From: Datisca glomerata
Lineage: Eukaryota > Streptophyta > Magnoliopsida > Cucurbitales > Datiscaceae
Assembly (NCBI GenBank): GCA_003255025.1
Contig: QANY01002227.1
Coordinates: 1,351,501-1,415,500, forward strand
Direction: 5' to 3'
Length of the DNA stretch: 64,000 nucleotides
Within the stretch, counting starts at the first letter, position 1. The number at the start of each line of letters is the position of its first letter. This document shows positions 11,766-21,910 of this stretch, piece after piece. The translations under genes and the position numbers were made by a program. The notes below the pieces were generated by a model that ran no database searches, was not told the DNA's origin, and was given only the letters and a program-made list of their open reading frames with translations.

Positions 11766-12797
11766 GTTAGGGGTCATGCCCTCAAAGCATGTGTATAACA
11801 TTTTGATATAAAATTTAATGAGGACTACATTTTCTTATAAGTGTTCTTTTAAATTATTATTGAATAATTTATATAAATATCTAAAATTCCATATTCATTA
11901 ATGATACTATGATCTTGTATTAGTACGAGAGGATTAAGATTATAGATAATAAATAAAATTGTCAGCAACATATTAAAGTATGAAATCTTTAATGAATGGT
12001 TGTTAATATGGTTCACTAAGCATTATGAATGTGTGTGATCTAGATCCAGATAATTGATGTGGGTATAAATCTTAGTGAACGTACTTTATATAATGAGATT
12101 ATATATGACTAGACCGATGTAAATTAATATATTTATCAACGTGTCGTTTATAATAAAGATTTAATACACATCAATTCGATGATCATATGTACATTAGTCT
12201 GAATCCTGAGTAGTCATAAACTCATATACATGTCTACTGGATTTTTTGATTCACTCGTTAAGATTTATTTGTAAAACAGGCTAGTGACTTTTGTTTTATA
12301 GATTCAGTGATATGCATGGCTGAGAACATGATCTTACAAGATTTAGAATCCAAGCTTTCTTAATGGATCGTATATTAGTTCTCTTAAGTGTTAATTCTTG
12401 AACTGAATGTTTATTGATCTCAAATTTATAATAAGATTATAAATTAGTCATTCACTAGTCGATTAATAGTACTTAAGGATCAAGAGATAACTAGAAGGGT
12501 AAAATAATAATTTTGACCAATTCTAATTTACGAACCAATAATTGGAGAACAGAACTACATGAATTAATTATATTAGTGGATTACATGAGAATACTCTGTA
12601 AATATAATCTATAATCTCTAAGAGTGCAATTTCATATTTATAGTGGAGTACGAACGAAATTAATAAATAAGATAATTTAATTAAAGAGTTTAATTAATAA
12701 TCTAGTTTATTAGAGCTTAGGATTATAGGTTCAAGGCCCCCAAGTCACCTTTATACTATGTAATCTAGGGTGTGAATATTTCAGGATATGAGAATGG

Positions 12798-13860
12798 GTG
12801 TCAGAGGCTGTTACCCCGTGGCCAACTCGAAGGGGCTGAAGTTCGACGCAGAGCTTTTTGGTTGTTAAGTTATAGCATCACTGAGCAACATCCAACAGCT
12901 CCAGTCCTTCTGCTTTCCACTAAAGTTCCTTAAGTATCCCTCGAAGAGTCCGTTTATTCTCTCCGTCTGAGCTTTCAAAGATATACCGACCGTAGGTATC
13001 TTACCATCAGATACCGATAGTCGTCTTCTAACATTACCAACCTTTAAATATCGAGTTTTCCTCAATTTCATATAACATATAAAAAAAGTGACAGGTTGAG
13101 AGATATCAATAATTGAACAACCAAGAGGTTGACATCCGATCCAACCTAGTAGTAAGCAATTCGCCAAAAGCAACCAAAATATTCCTTGGTGAATAGGGCA
13201 AAAACTTGAACTACGCATATACATACTTTAAAAAAAAGGTAAAGCCAACTATTGAGCCGCAGATTGGGGGTGAAAGCCTTTCCCAAATCTCTTTACGTTT
13301 GATTTGTCGGTACAAAGGGAAGGAGCTTCTTCCTTATAATTTCTTCTTCGAGAAAGCTTGCTCCATCTTTGAGAGTAAAAGAAGAATCATCTTATAACGA
13401 GCGAAACCCTCATTTTGTGTTGCTGAGACATGCGCCTAAGGAGAAATCCCACCTTCACGAGACAAGAACAACGGACACAGCTGCCCCTGACGAAATGGAA
13501 TGAAATACGAAAGACTAAGCCAAACCGTCGAGGACAACCCGGTTCAAGCATCCCAAAACAACAACAAGCTAGCCTTAATCAGACTTCTCATCCTTATGAT
13601 GCAGTGCCACCCTGTTATGGAAACTTTGACAAGCAATCTTCTTTCTTGCTTGATAGAGGGGCTTCCATTCACCAATGCAGACTAAAAGTGCTCTCCGAAC
13701 CGTGCTGGATAGTCACCCATCACATGGCTTTCTACAATAAGTCTGTTAACACTACAACTTTCTTCGAATAACCTTCCATAAAAGGCCTAAAAGAGTTTGC
13801 CAAACCCAAGAAAGATCTCAATTCAGTGATCTTAGTGGGTGTAGGCCACTCTTTTTATTC
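12798..13860 (-). other. Organelle-like (probable mitochondrial) patch with group II intron motif and an integrase-like stretch
   Basis: This patch has clearly higher GC than the AT-rich sequence on both sides. On the minus strand near 13680-13725 it holds a segment ending in GCACGGTTCGGAGAGCAC. This is close to the conserved stem in domain I of group II introns, as found in plant mitochondrial introns. Also on minus, 13224-12865 reads in one frame and contains AQTERINGLFEGYLRNF, a recognisable gypsy integrase motif. Plant mitochondrial genomes are known to contain nuclear retroelement fragments, so a nuclear copy of mitochondrial DNA would explain both. The intron cannot be named from memory. 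Confidence 0.4.
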
Positions 13861-14206
13861 TACGATAAGAACATAATTATGAGATAATTATGTGTGATTA
13901 ATTAATTGAATTATTTATATATATTAATGTAATTTTCAGAATTAATGTATATAAATAATTATTGATTATTTTTTAATTATCGATAAGTGAGACAAAATAT
14001 CTAATTTGTGAAATTAGATTAATAAATTATTATATAATAATTTGAATCAACCAAATCTGTTATTTGTAAAATAATAGATAATTTAGTTGATAGGGATAAT
14101 TGAATATGTTAATTTTTAATGAACTAATATCTAGATATTTATCTAATTAAAAGAAATAGTTAATTTACAGTAATTGCCATGTGTTAGGAATCATAGATTA
14201 CCATGC

Positions 14207-14238
14207 ACTGTTGCAGTGCCATGTGGCACTACAACAGT
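14207..14238. other. 32-bp near-perfect hairpin
   Basis: Arms ACTGTTGCAGTGCCA and TGGCACTACAACAGT pair with one mismatch around a TG centre. A degenerate copy (ACTACAGTGCGGTGTGGCATTGCAGT) follows at about 14250-14276. Confidence 0.85.
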
Positions 14239-14930
14239 TGGCGTGTAACACTACAGTGCGGTGTGGCATTGCAGTTGTGCACCATTATACAGCGGGTCAT
14301 ACTGTATCGGATAACTTGAAATTAAATATTATTTTTAATTTTTAATTATCCCTAAATATCCGATACGCCATTATCTAGAATAAGATATAGATTTTATTCT
14401 CATGATTAGAGAATCAGATCATGAATCAGGAGTTGAGAGAAGAACACAATTTTTCAAAAAGTAATTTTTCTACGAATAAGAGTTAATCAAAATCTCTAAA
14501 AGAATCATCATCACGTTTTTTTAGAGAATCGTCTCACAAAAGTAATTCTCAGTTAAATATCAGGATCCCATGTGTTGAGTACATCTAGAGACAGAAAAGT
14601 GTCTTTGTTATATTCTACGTGCCCACACACGTTCTAGTGCGTTGATGATTGATTTGGAAGATCTTGGTGTGGATCTTAGAGTCTGCTGATCGTTGAAACA
14701 ATTTCGTGGGAAAGGAGAATCGATCGATTTTGTGAGGAAGCTTGATTTAGACTACAAGAGATATATGATTCCTAACCTTATATGTTGTTAATTTAATATA
14801 TAAATATATAATGGATCCTACTTGATTGAAAAAAAGTTTTCACTAAAAATTTTTTTGGTTATTGTAGCGTTGCACGATTTTGTTTTACTAAAAGATTCAA
14901 TTTTTTATCAAAAGTTTAATTTTTTAAATT

Positions 14931-15305
14931 GCCACGCGCCACACGCTTCTGCCGCGCACACGACGTGATGACCAACAGTAATACGCCAGGAAAAGAAAAG
15001 AGAAGGAATAAGGAACGATGCTCTAATCAAGTCATGGATAAGAGAAGAAACGAGGTCACCAATCCTAGTGTTGTGAGTCCAGGCCAAATCAACATTAGAG
15101 TTTATTCCCCAAGAAACAACATGAGAAGACGGTGAATCATCCAAGAAACAGACTATTGCAGGGATATCAGCAAATGGTACCGCCAAATAGCAGGACCTTC
15201 AGTTGCCCCTGAGATCCAGAAGCTGGCTCCTGCCTGGCACCCGGCTGAACATGTACGGGAGCAGCAGGAGGAGGAGGAGTTGCAGAACAGGGAGGTAAAT
15301 TCTCA
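14931..15305 (-). pseudogene. Middle part of the Tat antisense gene (frame broken)
   Basis: Coding-like, GC-richer sequence on the minus strand continues from the N-terminal part at 15308-16428. Near 15230-15300 it encodes a proline/glutamine-rich stretch, then a region with a frame open from 15186 to the insertion border. I see no domain. It is assigned to the antisense gene only by position and strand. Confidence 0.4.
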
Positions 15306-15307
15306 CC

Positions 15308-16428
15308 CTAGGTAGAAGGGACATCTTGAACGGGAGGATCTCCTAAGGAGTTGGTCTCATCCGTTCTTGGATGGGTTCGTCTTCCAACCTCGCCCACCAT
15401 AGTACGAAGACATTTTAACATCCTAAGGTTCTCTGCTACTTTTTGGATCAAAGTATTATCTTCTGCAAATGCCGAAGAACCAAAATTAGAATCTCTAGGA
15501 GATGATGGGTTGGAAGAAGCACGAAAACCCCTTAGAGGATGGGAAGATGATGATGGGGTAGATACGAGAGACATAACTTAGGAGGCTACAGGAACACCTC
15601 TTGGAGAAAAGACGATGATGACGCTGAAACTAAAGTGAAACGACCAAACTTGAAGGTTGAGAACAGGCGAGAGTGACGTCACCTCGGGGGTCTAGAAGCT
15701 CAAACCACTTCTTATGCCAACAACGAAAAGGTAAAGTTAGCTTTTCAGAAATATCCCTCATGACATAGGGTTTCTTCTTCTTGAGCTTATCTACAAGAAA
15801 GAAAGAATCAGTTAGGAAGTAAAGGAAAGATCTAAAAAACAAACATAAATACATATAAAGAAAGAAATGAAAACGGGGAATGGAGCTCTGAGTACTTACT
15901 AAAAATTTTCCAGATTTTAGGAATTATCCAGCAGCCATCACCATCCCAATTCCCACCAATCATAAAAACATCCATCTCCCAACCTTTGTCACCTTTCGAG
16001 ATTTTTATTACCATTAGCCCGTGGAGAAAGGTAGTATGTCTCACCCTATACTTGATAATGTGCCAACACCTAAGTTCATCAACTCCCAAATCTAGGCCAT
16101 ATCTTATATTCAAGACCTCAAAGCCAAGAAGAACCTTATAACTGCTAGGAGTAAATTGAGATGGGGCAAGACCGTAAAAATGAAAGAACTCTTTAAAAAA
16201 AGGAGAAAACATAAGTATAAGACCCAAAGCTATATATATAGGGGTTAGGGTGATTTGGTAGGGAGATCTACAAGGGTAACTTGGATGTTTATTTTCTCCT
16301 AAACCAACTACAACATTAGAAGGGAAAGCATCGTGAAAAATGGTCAAAAACTCTGTAAGCTCAACCAAAGTCCTAACTAAAGGGACCGAAAGTTTAAACT
16401 CAACTCTACCGAGACTCATGGCTACCAA
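15308..16428 (-). pseudogene. Antisense accessory gene of the Tat element, N-terminal part with a Transposase_28-like domain and one intron
   Basis: It begins with ATG at 16428. Exon 1 (16428-15900) encodes a block that matches my memory of the 'putative gypsy type transposon' domain (PF04195). Key segments are FFKEFFHFYGLAPSQFTPSS near residues 77-96 and KGWEMDVFMIGGNWD, ending in the W of a G-x-W. A strong donor GTAAGT begins at 15899 and an acceptor TTCTTGTAG ends at 15791, giving an intron of 109 bp. Exon 2 continues KLKKKKPYVMRDISEKL. A frameshift near 15600 leads into a serine-rich segment that stays open to 15308. This Pfam family is known mainly from plant retroelement annotation, and its function is unknown. 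Confidence 0.65.
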
Positions 16429-17127
16429 AATCGTTGAAAGAAAAGAAGAAGAAAGGTAGAAGGAACAAATAACTTACAAAGGATGGAGGAGAAATTTGTG
16501 TTTTGAAAATGATAAAAAGAAGTTTATATAGACAACAGGCATAAAATAAGTATAGAAATGCGTTAAAGATGATGAAAGGACAACTGACCTGTACTAGAGT
16601 GAAACAAGGATTGTAGGGAAATGAATCGTCGTGGCCACTGACCGTTAAGAGACTAACAGCTGGAAAGATAGAATGACATGCCCTGCAAAAAAATAATAAT
16701 AATAAAATAAATAATACTAATTACCTATAAGTACGACAATATAAAATGACGAAAGAAATGAACTAAGTACATGAATATGAAACTTTGAAATGGAAATAAA
16801 TGGAGTACTGGAATACGAAGTGACGAACAGAACACAAAGCGAGAACGGGAATATGAATCACCAAAACAGATTATTGCTGACGAATGGAAGACAAAATAGA
16901 AAAAAAGGAAATTAAAAGTATTTGTGTGACCGTCAAACGTGCACCCATCTGGGTAAAATAATGATCACTTCTACATAAAATATTGTTACTTTTACGTGTC
17001 ATTATTGTTATTGTAGGTCTCAATAAATGAAAGAAGAAAGAGAAGGACACAAGGAAGATCTCGTCAGAAAAATGGTTGTAAAAAGGCTATTCTAGAAAGC
17101 AACAACGTGCACACTACAAGAGCCTAG
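16429..17127. other. Spacer between antisense gene start and 3' LTR
   Basis: Noncoding and A-rich. It would hold the promoter of the antisense gene and the polypurine tract of the element, but I see no convincing purine tract directly before 17128 (the last bases are CAAGAGCCTAG). Confidence 0.5.
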
Positions 17128-17591
17128 TGTTGGAATACGGAAATCATATCATTACACTTGAACGAAGAAATACTTGGTTAAGTGTAATGAGAGTAAATGA
17201 ACAGGAATAACTTTAGTATTCTTCCACGTCAGCAAAAGAATAGCTAATCAGAATGAACACCACGCTGACAGAATGGGAGGAGCTAAATTAGAGCTGTAGA
17301 TCTAATCAAACGGCTAAATATGGTCATGTAGTTAAAGCTAAAGATACGAGATCATAGAGAATATTCTTTTTATTCTCTGAATACAGTTGAAATTCCATAT
17401 CTAAAAATATAATTCCGTTTTTGTAAAGATATGATGAGATCTCCCAGATTTGAGAGTGGCCTATAAATAGTGGCGATTGTAAATTTAAATAATTGAATAC
17501 AAACCAATGAAAATTACTCATATCATAGCTTTTCTCTCATCTCTCATTAGTCTATAAACTTTTCTCCTTTGAGAGAAAAAATTCTTTTACA
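17128..17591 (+). repeat. 3' LTR of the Tat-type gypsy
   Basis: It begins TGTTGGAA and ends TTTTACA, and matches 3943-4338. It keeps about 60 bp (around 17140-17200) missing from the 5' copy. Many substitutions separate the two, so the insertion is not recent. Confidence 0.9.
17462..17469 (+). promoter_or_regulatory. TATA box of the 3' LTR
   Basis: TATAAATA corresponds to 4208-4215. In this position it could drive transcription outwards toward the exonuclease gene about 730 bp downstream. Confidence 0.5.
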
Positions 17592-18198
17592 ATGCTAAAT
17601 TTCGTTCTTTAAAAGTTGGGAGGGAAAGTGAAATTCAAAGAAAACAAATGAGACATTGGCAGTAAATGTTGTTGATATGAAATTGAGAGTAAATAATTTT
17701 TAAATTAAAATTATGGGAATATAATGGTATCACACATTACTTTATTTGTTTTATGAATTATGAAAAAGACTCCCTTAGCCTTATACCAAACATCTCTTCT
17801 ACTTTTTACCTTATAATTTATTTTGTATTTTCTTTAAAACAAGAGTCTTTAGAGGTAGGATAGAGGCATTAAAGTCTAATATACTATGCTTTTAGCTTTC
17901 ACAAAAGCAATTATTAAATAGATAATGAACTAATAAGATTACTCTGCTTCCTGAACAAGGAAAAGAAAAGATAAAAGAAAAGAAAAAAGGTGACTGAACC
18001 ATAGTTTTCTGTTTATTTATGGACACAACCGCAATATAGTTTAAAATTCTGATTAATCGTGATTAGTTGCTAATGGAGTTAATTATTAATTAGTCAATAT
18101 TTTTCTCTGTCTAGTCAAGCAAGTCAAAAAAAGGCAAGGAGAGGTGCAGCTGTACTAACTTTCTCCGTTACTCAGTTCTCTGCACAAGAACCATCACG
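17592..18198 (+). other. Intergenic upstream region of the exonuclease gene
   Basis: AT-rich with no coding sequence. It should contain the exonuclease promoter. I see no TATA box at a convincing distance; the last 80 bp before the ATG are C/T-rich, like a 5' leader. Confidence 0.5.
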
Positions 18199-18834
18199 AT
18201 GGAGGTCAGCATATACGATCACGAGCTCCCTTACGATACCTACAATCGGTACGACATCACTTTCTTCTCCGATCGCATCCAAACCCTCCTCACCTCTTGC
18301 CCCTCCATGGTCGATTCCTGGCTCTCCGAAATTCTCTACATTCACCGCCGCAGACTCCAACACCTCATCGTCGGACTCGACGTAGAATGGCGCCCCAATT
18401 TCATCCGCAACATCGAAAACCCCGTTGCGACTCTCCAGCTCTGCGTGGGTCGTCGTTGTCTCGTCTTTCAACTGATTTACGCCCCTGAGATCCCACAGTC
18501 CCTGATTGATTTTCTGAACGATTGTCATTTCACTTTCGTGGGCGTTGGAATTGAGAGCGATGTTGAAAAGCTTGTGGAGGATTATGGACTGAACGTGGCC
18601 AATATGGTTGATCTCCGAGAATTAGCTGCGCAAGAGTTGGGTCGGAGAGAGCTGCGGAATGCTGGGTTGAAAACTTTGGCAAATGAGATCCTCGGAAGGG
18701 AGATTAATAAGCCGCGGAACGTGACGATGAGTCGGTGGGATAATGAGTGGCTTAATTCTGCTCAGGTACTATATGCTTGTCTAGATGCATTTGTGTCTTT
18801 TGAGATTGGCAGGCGCTTGATTGAAGGGGCTTAA
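18199..18834 (+). CDS. WRN-like 3'-5' exonuclease (DEDDy family), intronless
   Basis: An intact 211-residue protein encoded in a single exon. The DnaQ-like fold motifs are present. Exo I is GLDVEW with D61 and E63, followed by the NPVATLQLC strand. Exo II is FVGVGIESDVEKL with D121. Exo III is LYACLDAFVSFEIGR with Y192 and D196, which makes it a DEDDy enzyme. These four acidic residues bind the two metal ions that cut nucleotides from the 3' end of DNA or RNA. It matches the plant Werner-syndrome-like exonuclease domain proteins, which lack the helicase part of animal WRN. Plant genomes usually hold several short intronless members, so the exact substrate cannot be told. Start: the first ATG after a C/T-rich leader, giving the usual family N-terminus. 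No defects are seen. Confidence 0.93.
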   Translation: MEVSIYDHELPYDTYNRYDITFFSDRIQTLLTSCPSMVDSWLSEILYIHRRRLQHLIVGLDVEWRPNFIRNIENPVATLQLCVGRRCLVFQLIYAPEIPQSLIDFLNDCHFTFVGVGIESDVEKLVEDYGLNVANMVDLRELAAQELGRRELRNAGLKTLANEILGREINKPRNVTMSRWDNEWLNSAQVLYACLDAFVSFEIGRRLIEGA

Positions 18835-19638
18835 TGGCGATTTAGTTTGCTGTTTGGATTTTGTGTGTGTCTGGGTTTGGTGATTGTGAATAACCATTAT
18901 GGACTAGAATATGAAGAACCGATGACTGATGTTTAGTATCACTTCTTGCGTGGGATGATCATAGACAAATATTAATTACGGTTCTAGCATGTTGAGATCG
19001 TTTTTCATTTAGTATTATGAATGAGTTTTTACTAATGCTAGTGGCCTTCTCTGCATATTTGATAGCATTGGATGGAAATGGATTCTGTCTTTCTATCGTC
19101 TGATTGTTGAGTAGGCGTTTGATCATAGGGATTTTTTATACAAGACTAGCAGACTTACTAATATGGTTTTTCTTCATTTTTTTAACAACATCACACAGTC
19201 ATATGCACCATTCTATCTAAGCTATTGTAATAATTATTAAATGGTTCAGTATTAGTTTTAGTTCATCTTATTCTTAATAATATCTATTCAACGGTTGTTT
19301 GTAGGGAATAAAATCTTACAAACTATTTGAGAACGTTTCAGGGATATAAAATAAATCAATGTGACCCGTCATCTACTCTTTCATAGTATTTTGATTCATA
19401 TGCTTGCAGAATCTGATCTTATGATGGGATTTTTCTGTTTATTCCTAGTTTTAGTAAAAGTCATAGACATTACTATATGCTGTTTTCTTAGCTCATGAAT
19501 CAATTTGGAAGAAAAACAAATGTTTTTTTCAAAATAAAAATAGAGAAAAAGAAAGAAAGAGAAAATCATCATCTTTCGCACTGAGTAAGTGCAACCCAAC
19601 CGAACTCTGTGCTTCCCAAACAGAGCAAGCTCAAAAAA
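18835..19638. other. Intergenic region
   Basis: AT-rich. It holds the 3' untranslated region of the exonuclease and the upstream region of the epoxide hydrolase pseudogene. No coding sequence or repeat is recognised. Confidence 0.6.
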
Positions 19639-20332
19639 ATGGAGAAAATAGAGCACAATTCCATAGCCACCAATGGAATATAGCATCAATAGGCGAAGGG
19701 CCAGTCGTTCTTCTTCTTCATGGATGTCCGGACCTTTGTTACTCCTGGCGCCACCAGCTCCTCTACCTTTCCTCCGCACGATACAGAGCCATAGCCCCTG
19801 ACCTCCCTGGCTATGGTGACACCGATTCACCTCCTTTCCATACCTCCTACACTGCCTTCCACTCGGAATTGACCAGATTTTCTTGGTCGGCCATGACTGA
19901 GGAGCTATTATCGCTTGGTACTTCTGCTTGTTCCGGCCCGATAGGGTAAAGGATTTGGTCAATTTGAGCGTCCAATTCATGCCTAGAAACCCTAAAGTAA
20001 AGTTCGTGGACGGCTTCAGGTCTTTGCTTGGTGATGATTTCTACATGTGCATGTTCCAGGTAAGAAATCATCGAATCAATTGATTGATGAATTGGAAGTC
20101 GACTTTTATTCTACCTGATTAAGTAATTATGAGTAACCGATTGAATGATTTAACCATTCGTATTGATGGTGGGGTTAGAAACCAGGAGAGGTGGAAGAAG
20201 AATTTGATTCAACGGATACAGTGGAATTGTTTAAGAAAGTTCTAGTGTGTTGTGATCCTCGTGCTCCCTGCGTTCCAGCAGAAGCTGGATATAAAGAGGT
20301 TTCAGTCCCAACGACTCTACCCTCATGGTTAT
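19639..20332 (+). pseudogene. Soluble epoxide hydrolase pseudogene, exon 1 and first part of exon 2
   Basis: It is a clear tandem paralogue of the intact gene at 42420-44103. Exon 1 is 19639-20059 (donor GTAAGA) and exon 2 begins at 20179. Defects: codon 15 is TAG (19681-19683). The oxyanion-hole segment reads HGCPDL instead of HGFPEL. A deletion of roughly 50 bp removes the stretch before the nucleophile, and the GHDWG motif has become GHD-stop. Exon 2 is open up to the codon for W in LPSWL, where the copia element at 20333 interrupts it. The gene resumes at 34870. The target duplication is GTTAT (20328-20332) against ATTAT after the element. Confidence 0.92.
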
Positions 20333-20971
20333 TGTTGGCTGTGATCACCATTAACATCAGTTCAATGAAAGAGATATAAGTGTCTAGTCTATTACCGTTA
20401 GTTGGGCGGCGTTGTTTTACTAAAGGTTTTAAACAGATTCACTCACCTCGATGGACACGTGGAAGCTCGTGTATCAGCATGGGCTGCGGTTTGTATTTAA
20501 CCAACGTAACACACAGATTTGCTACATTTTTTTCTTGCATTCTATTCTTATGATTTGATACCTTAAGATTAAGAGCGATTCTCGAGGGTTTTGAGAGCTT
20601 GGTGTTTGTGTGTTGTTCTTGGTGTTCGTATCTTCTGTGTAAATTTTTTCGAGAATGTATTGGGTGGGTGGTCGTCCATCTTTGTAAGGAAAGAACTTGT
20701 AATCTTTGATATCTCTGTAATCTTGAAGCTATAGTGAAAGGGGGTTCTGGTTTTAGAGCTCAACTGGATGTAGGCTTGCATTAAGCCAAACCAGTATAAA
20801 ACACGTGTATTTCTTCTTCTCTCTCCTATTTTTTCCTTCATTTTGGATTTCACTGTGTTTCGTGAAGTTATTGGGTAAATTTGTTTAAAGGGTGTTTCTT
20901 GGAGATTCCTCTCGATTGTGATTGAGTTTGGAAATAGATCTTGAGTAGTGTTCAACAATTTAATCCTAACA
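20333..20971 (+). repeat. 5' LTR of the Tork-like copia
   Basis: 639 bp, TGTTGG...CTAACA. It aligns throughout with 34227-34869 with scattered substitutions. Confidence 0.95.
20795..20801 (+). promoter_or_regulatory. TATA box of the Tork-like LTR
   Basis: TATAAAA is kept in both LTRs (the other copy is at 34689-34695), followed by ACACGTGT or ACATGTGT. Confidence 0.55.
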
Positions 20972-20972
20972 G

Positions 20973-20984
20973 TGGTATCAGAGC
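20973..20984 (+). other. Primer-binding site (initiator tRNA-Met type)
   Basis: TGGTATCAGAGC sits one base after the LTR end. It is the usual copia site complementary to the 3' end of initiator methionine tRNA. Confidence 0.9.
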
Positions 20985-21253
20985 TTGTGGTTGAAGGCTG
21001 AGAGACTCAAGATCAGAAGGTTTCTTTCTCAAACTTAGTCACGGCAGATTCTAAAGAGGAAATCTTATTTGAAGATACTTTGTGCAACAAAGTCTCTTCA
21101 AAAGAAATCTTGGATGAACAAGGACTTGTTTTTTATCAGGAGCAAAGGTTGGAGGAGGAAAAACCAAGTGTAGAGAACGGTGATAGCAGTAATCAAGAAC
21201 TTGTGAAACAAAGAAATCAAGAAAGTTGATACAGTTGGTACATAGCAAACTCA

Positions 21254-21760
21254 ATGGGGTCTACACATTTTGAAGTGGACAAATTTGATGGAACTGGAAA
21301 CTTTATCATCTGGAGGAGAAAAAATAAGGCTCTTCTTTCTCAACAAAGAGTCTTGAAAGCACTCGAAGTCCTTCAAAAATGCCAGTCACACTTACTGAAG
21401 ATCAAAAGGCCGAGATGTTGGAAACAACCTGAGGTACAATCATTCTTAACTTAGTTGATAATATGCTTAGGGAGGTGAATGAGGAGGACACTGCATCAAA
21501 GGTATGGGAGAAGCTTGAATCTCTCTATATGAAGAAGTCCCTGACTAATAAGGTCTATCTAAAGGAGAGGTTGTTTGGTTTCAAGATGGACACTACTAAG
21601 AACTTGGAACAAAATCTTGATGACTTCAAGATAATGTATAGATCTTGCAAATTCTAAAGCAAATGAGAAACTTAATTATGAAAATGAAGCTATTATCTTG
21701 CTGAATTCTCTGCCAGATTCCTTTATTGAATGGGTGTCTGCCTTGAAAGAATGTATGCCT
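21254..21760 (+). pseudogene. gag remnant of the Tork-like copia
   Basis: It starts at ATG 21254. The N-terminus matches the copia gag_pre/UBN2-like region: a VDKFDGTGNF start, then a W-R-R motif and a VWEKLESLY motif near 21510. A stop near 21454 and another at 21655 break it. The last recognisable gag words are LLNSLPDSFIEWVSALK. The zinc knuckle, protease and N-terminal integrase that should follow are missing; after about 21760 the frame continues directly into integrase. Confidence 0.85.
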
Positions 21761-21910
21761 GCCCTAAGGTCTAGCTTAGAGTTCTGTAACTCAAATTTTG
21801 ATAATCTCTGCAAAGAAAATGGCATTTTGAGGAATAGAACAATAAGACATACACCACAACAAAATGGCATAGCAGAAAGAATGAACAAGACCATTCTTGA
21901 TAAAGTTAGG
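21761..21910 (+). pseudogene. Integrase core fragment of the Tork-like copia
   Basis: It reads LEFCNSNFDNLCKENG, then RHTPQQNGIAERMNKTIL, the last part of the integrase catalytic core including the conserved Q-N-G and the final glutamate of the DDE set. It is in frame with the gag remnant, so an internal deletion created a short gag-integrase fusion frame (21698-21913). The hAT-like insertion interrupts it at 21911 and the integrase resumes at 31927. Confidence 0.88.

Larger units (their letters stand above)
11767..14926. mobile_element. Unclassified 3.2-kb insertion splitting the antisense gene
   Basis: The antisense coding sequence stops at 11765 and similar GC-richer sequence resumes at 14931. 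A 5-bp AATTG occurs at both junctions (11762-11766 and 14927-14931), which could be a target duplication, though so AT-rich a word is weak evidence. The outer parts (11767-12780 and 13870-14926) are very AT-rich and noncoding. The middle (about 12798-13860) is GC-richer and organelle-like. I found no terminal repeats that fix the class; a LARD-like, Helitron-like or composite insertion are all possible. Confidence 0.5.
3943..17591 (+). mobile_element. Ty3/gypsy retrotransposon, Tat-type, decayed and carrying insertions
   Basis: Matching LTRs lie at 3943-4338 and 17128-17591. Between them, in order, are a primer-site-like motif, gag, protease, reverse transcriptase, RNase H, integrase, a 55-bp minisatellite and an antisense accessory gene. 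Protease before RT before integrase is the gypsy order, and a long 3' region with an antisense ORF is known for Tat-lineage elements. Two later insertions sit inside it: a 469-bp hAT MITE at 10170-10638 and a 3.2-kb insertion near 11767-14926. Without them it would be about 10 kb. No 5-bp target duplication is seen (TATTG against ATGCT), so the ends may have recombined. All pol frames are broken. Confidence 0.9.

Noticed and set aside
12865..13224. 119-codon minus frame as a gene
   Set aside because: Only an integrase-like word is recognisable and the frame has no consistent start; better read as part of the organelle-like patch.
15832..15899. Continuation of the antisense frame to its stop at 15832
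   Set aside because: A strong GTAAGT donor at 15899 and a matching acceptor at 15791 suggest that this stretch is intron.
18172..18528. Minus-strand open frame of 118 codons opposite the exonuclease
   Set aside because: It is a shadow of the intact exonuclease gene; its residues follow from the opposite strand and show no domain.
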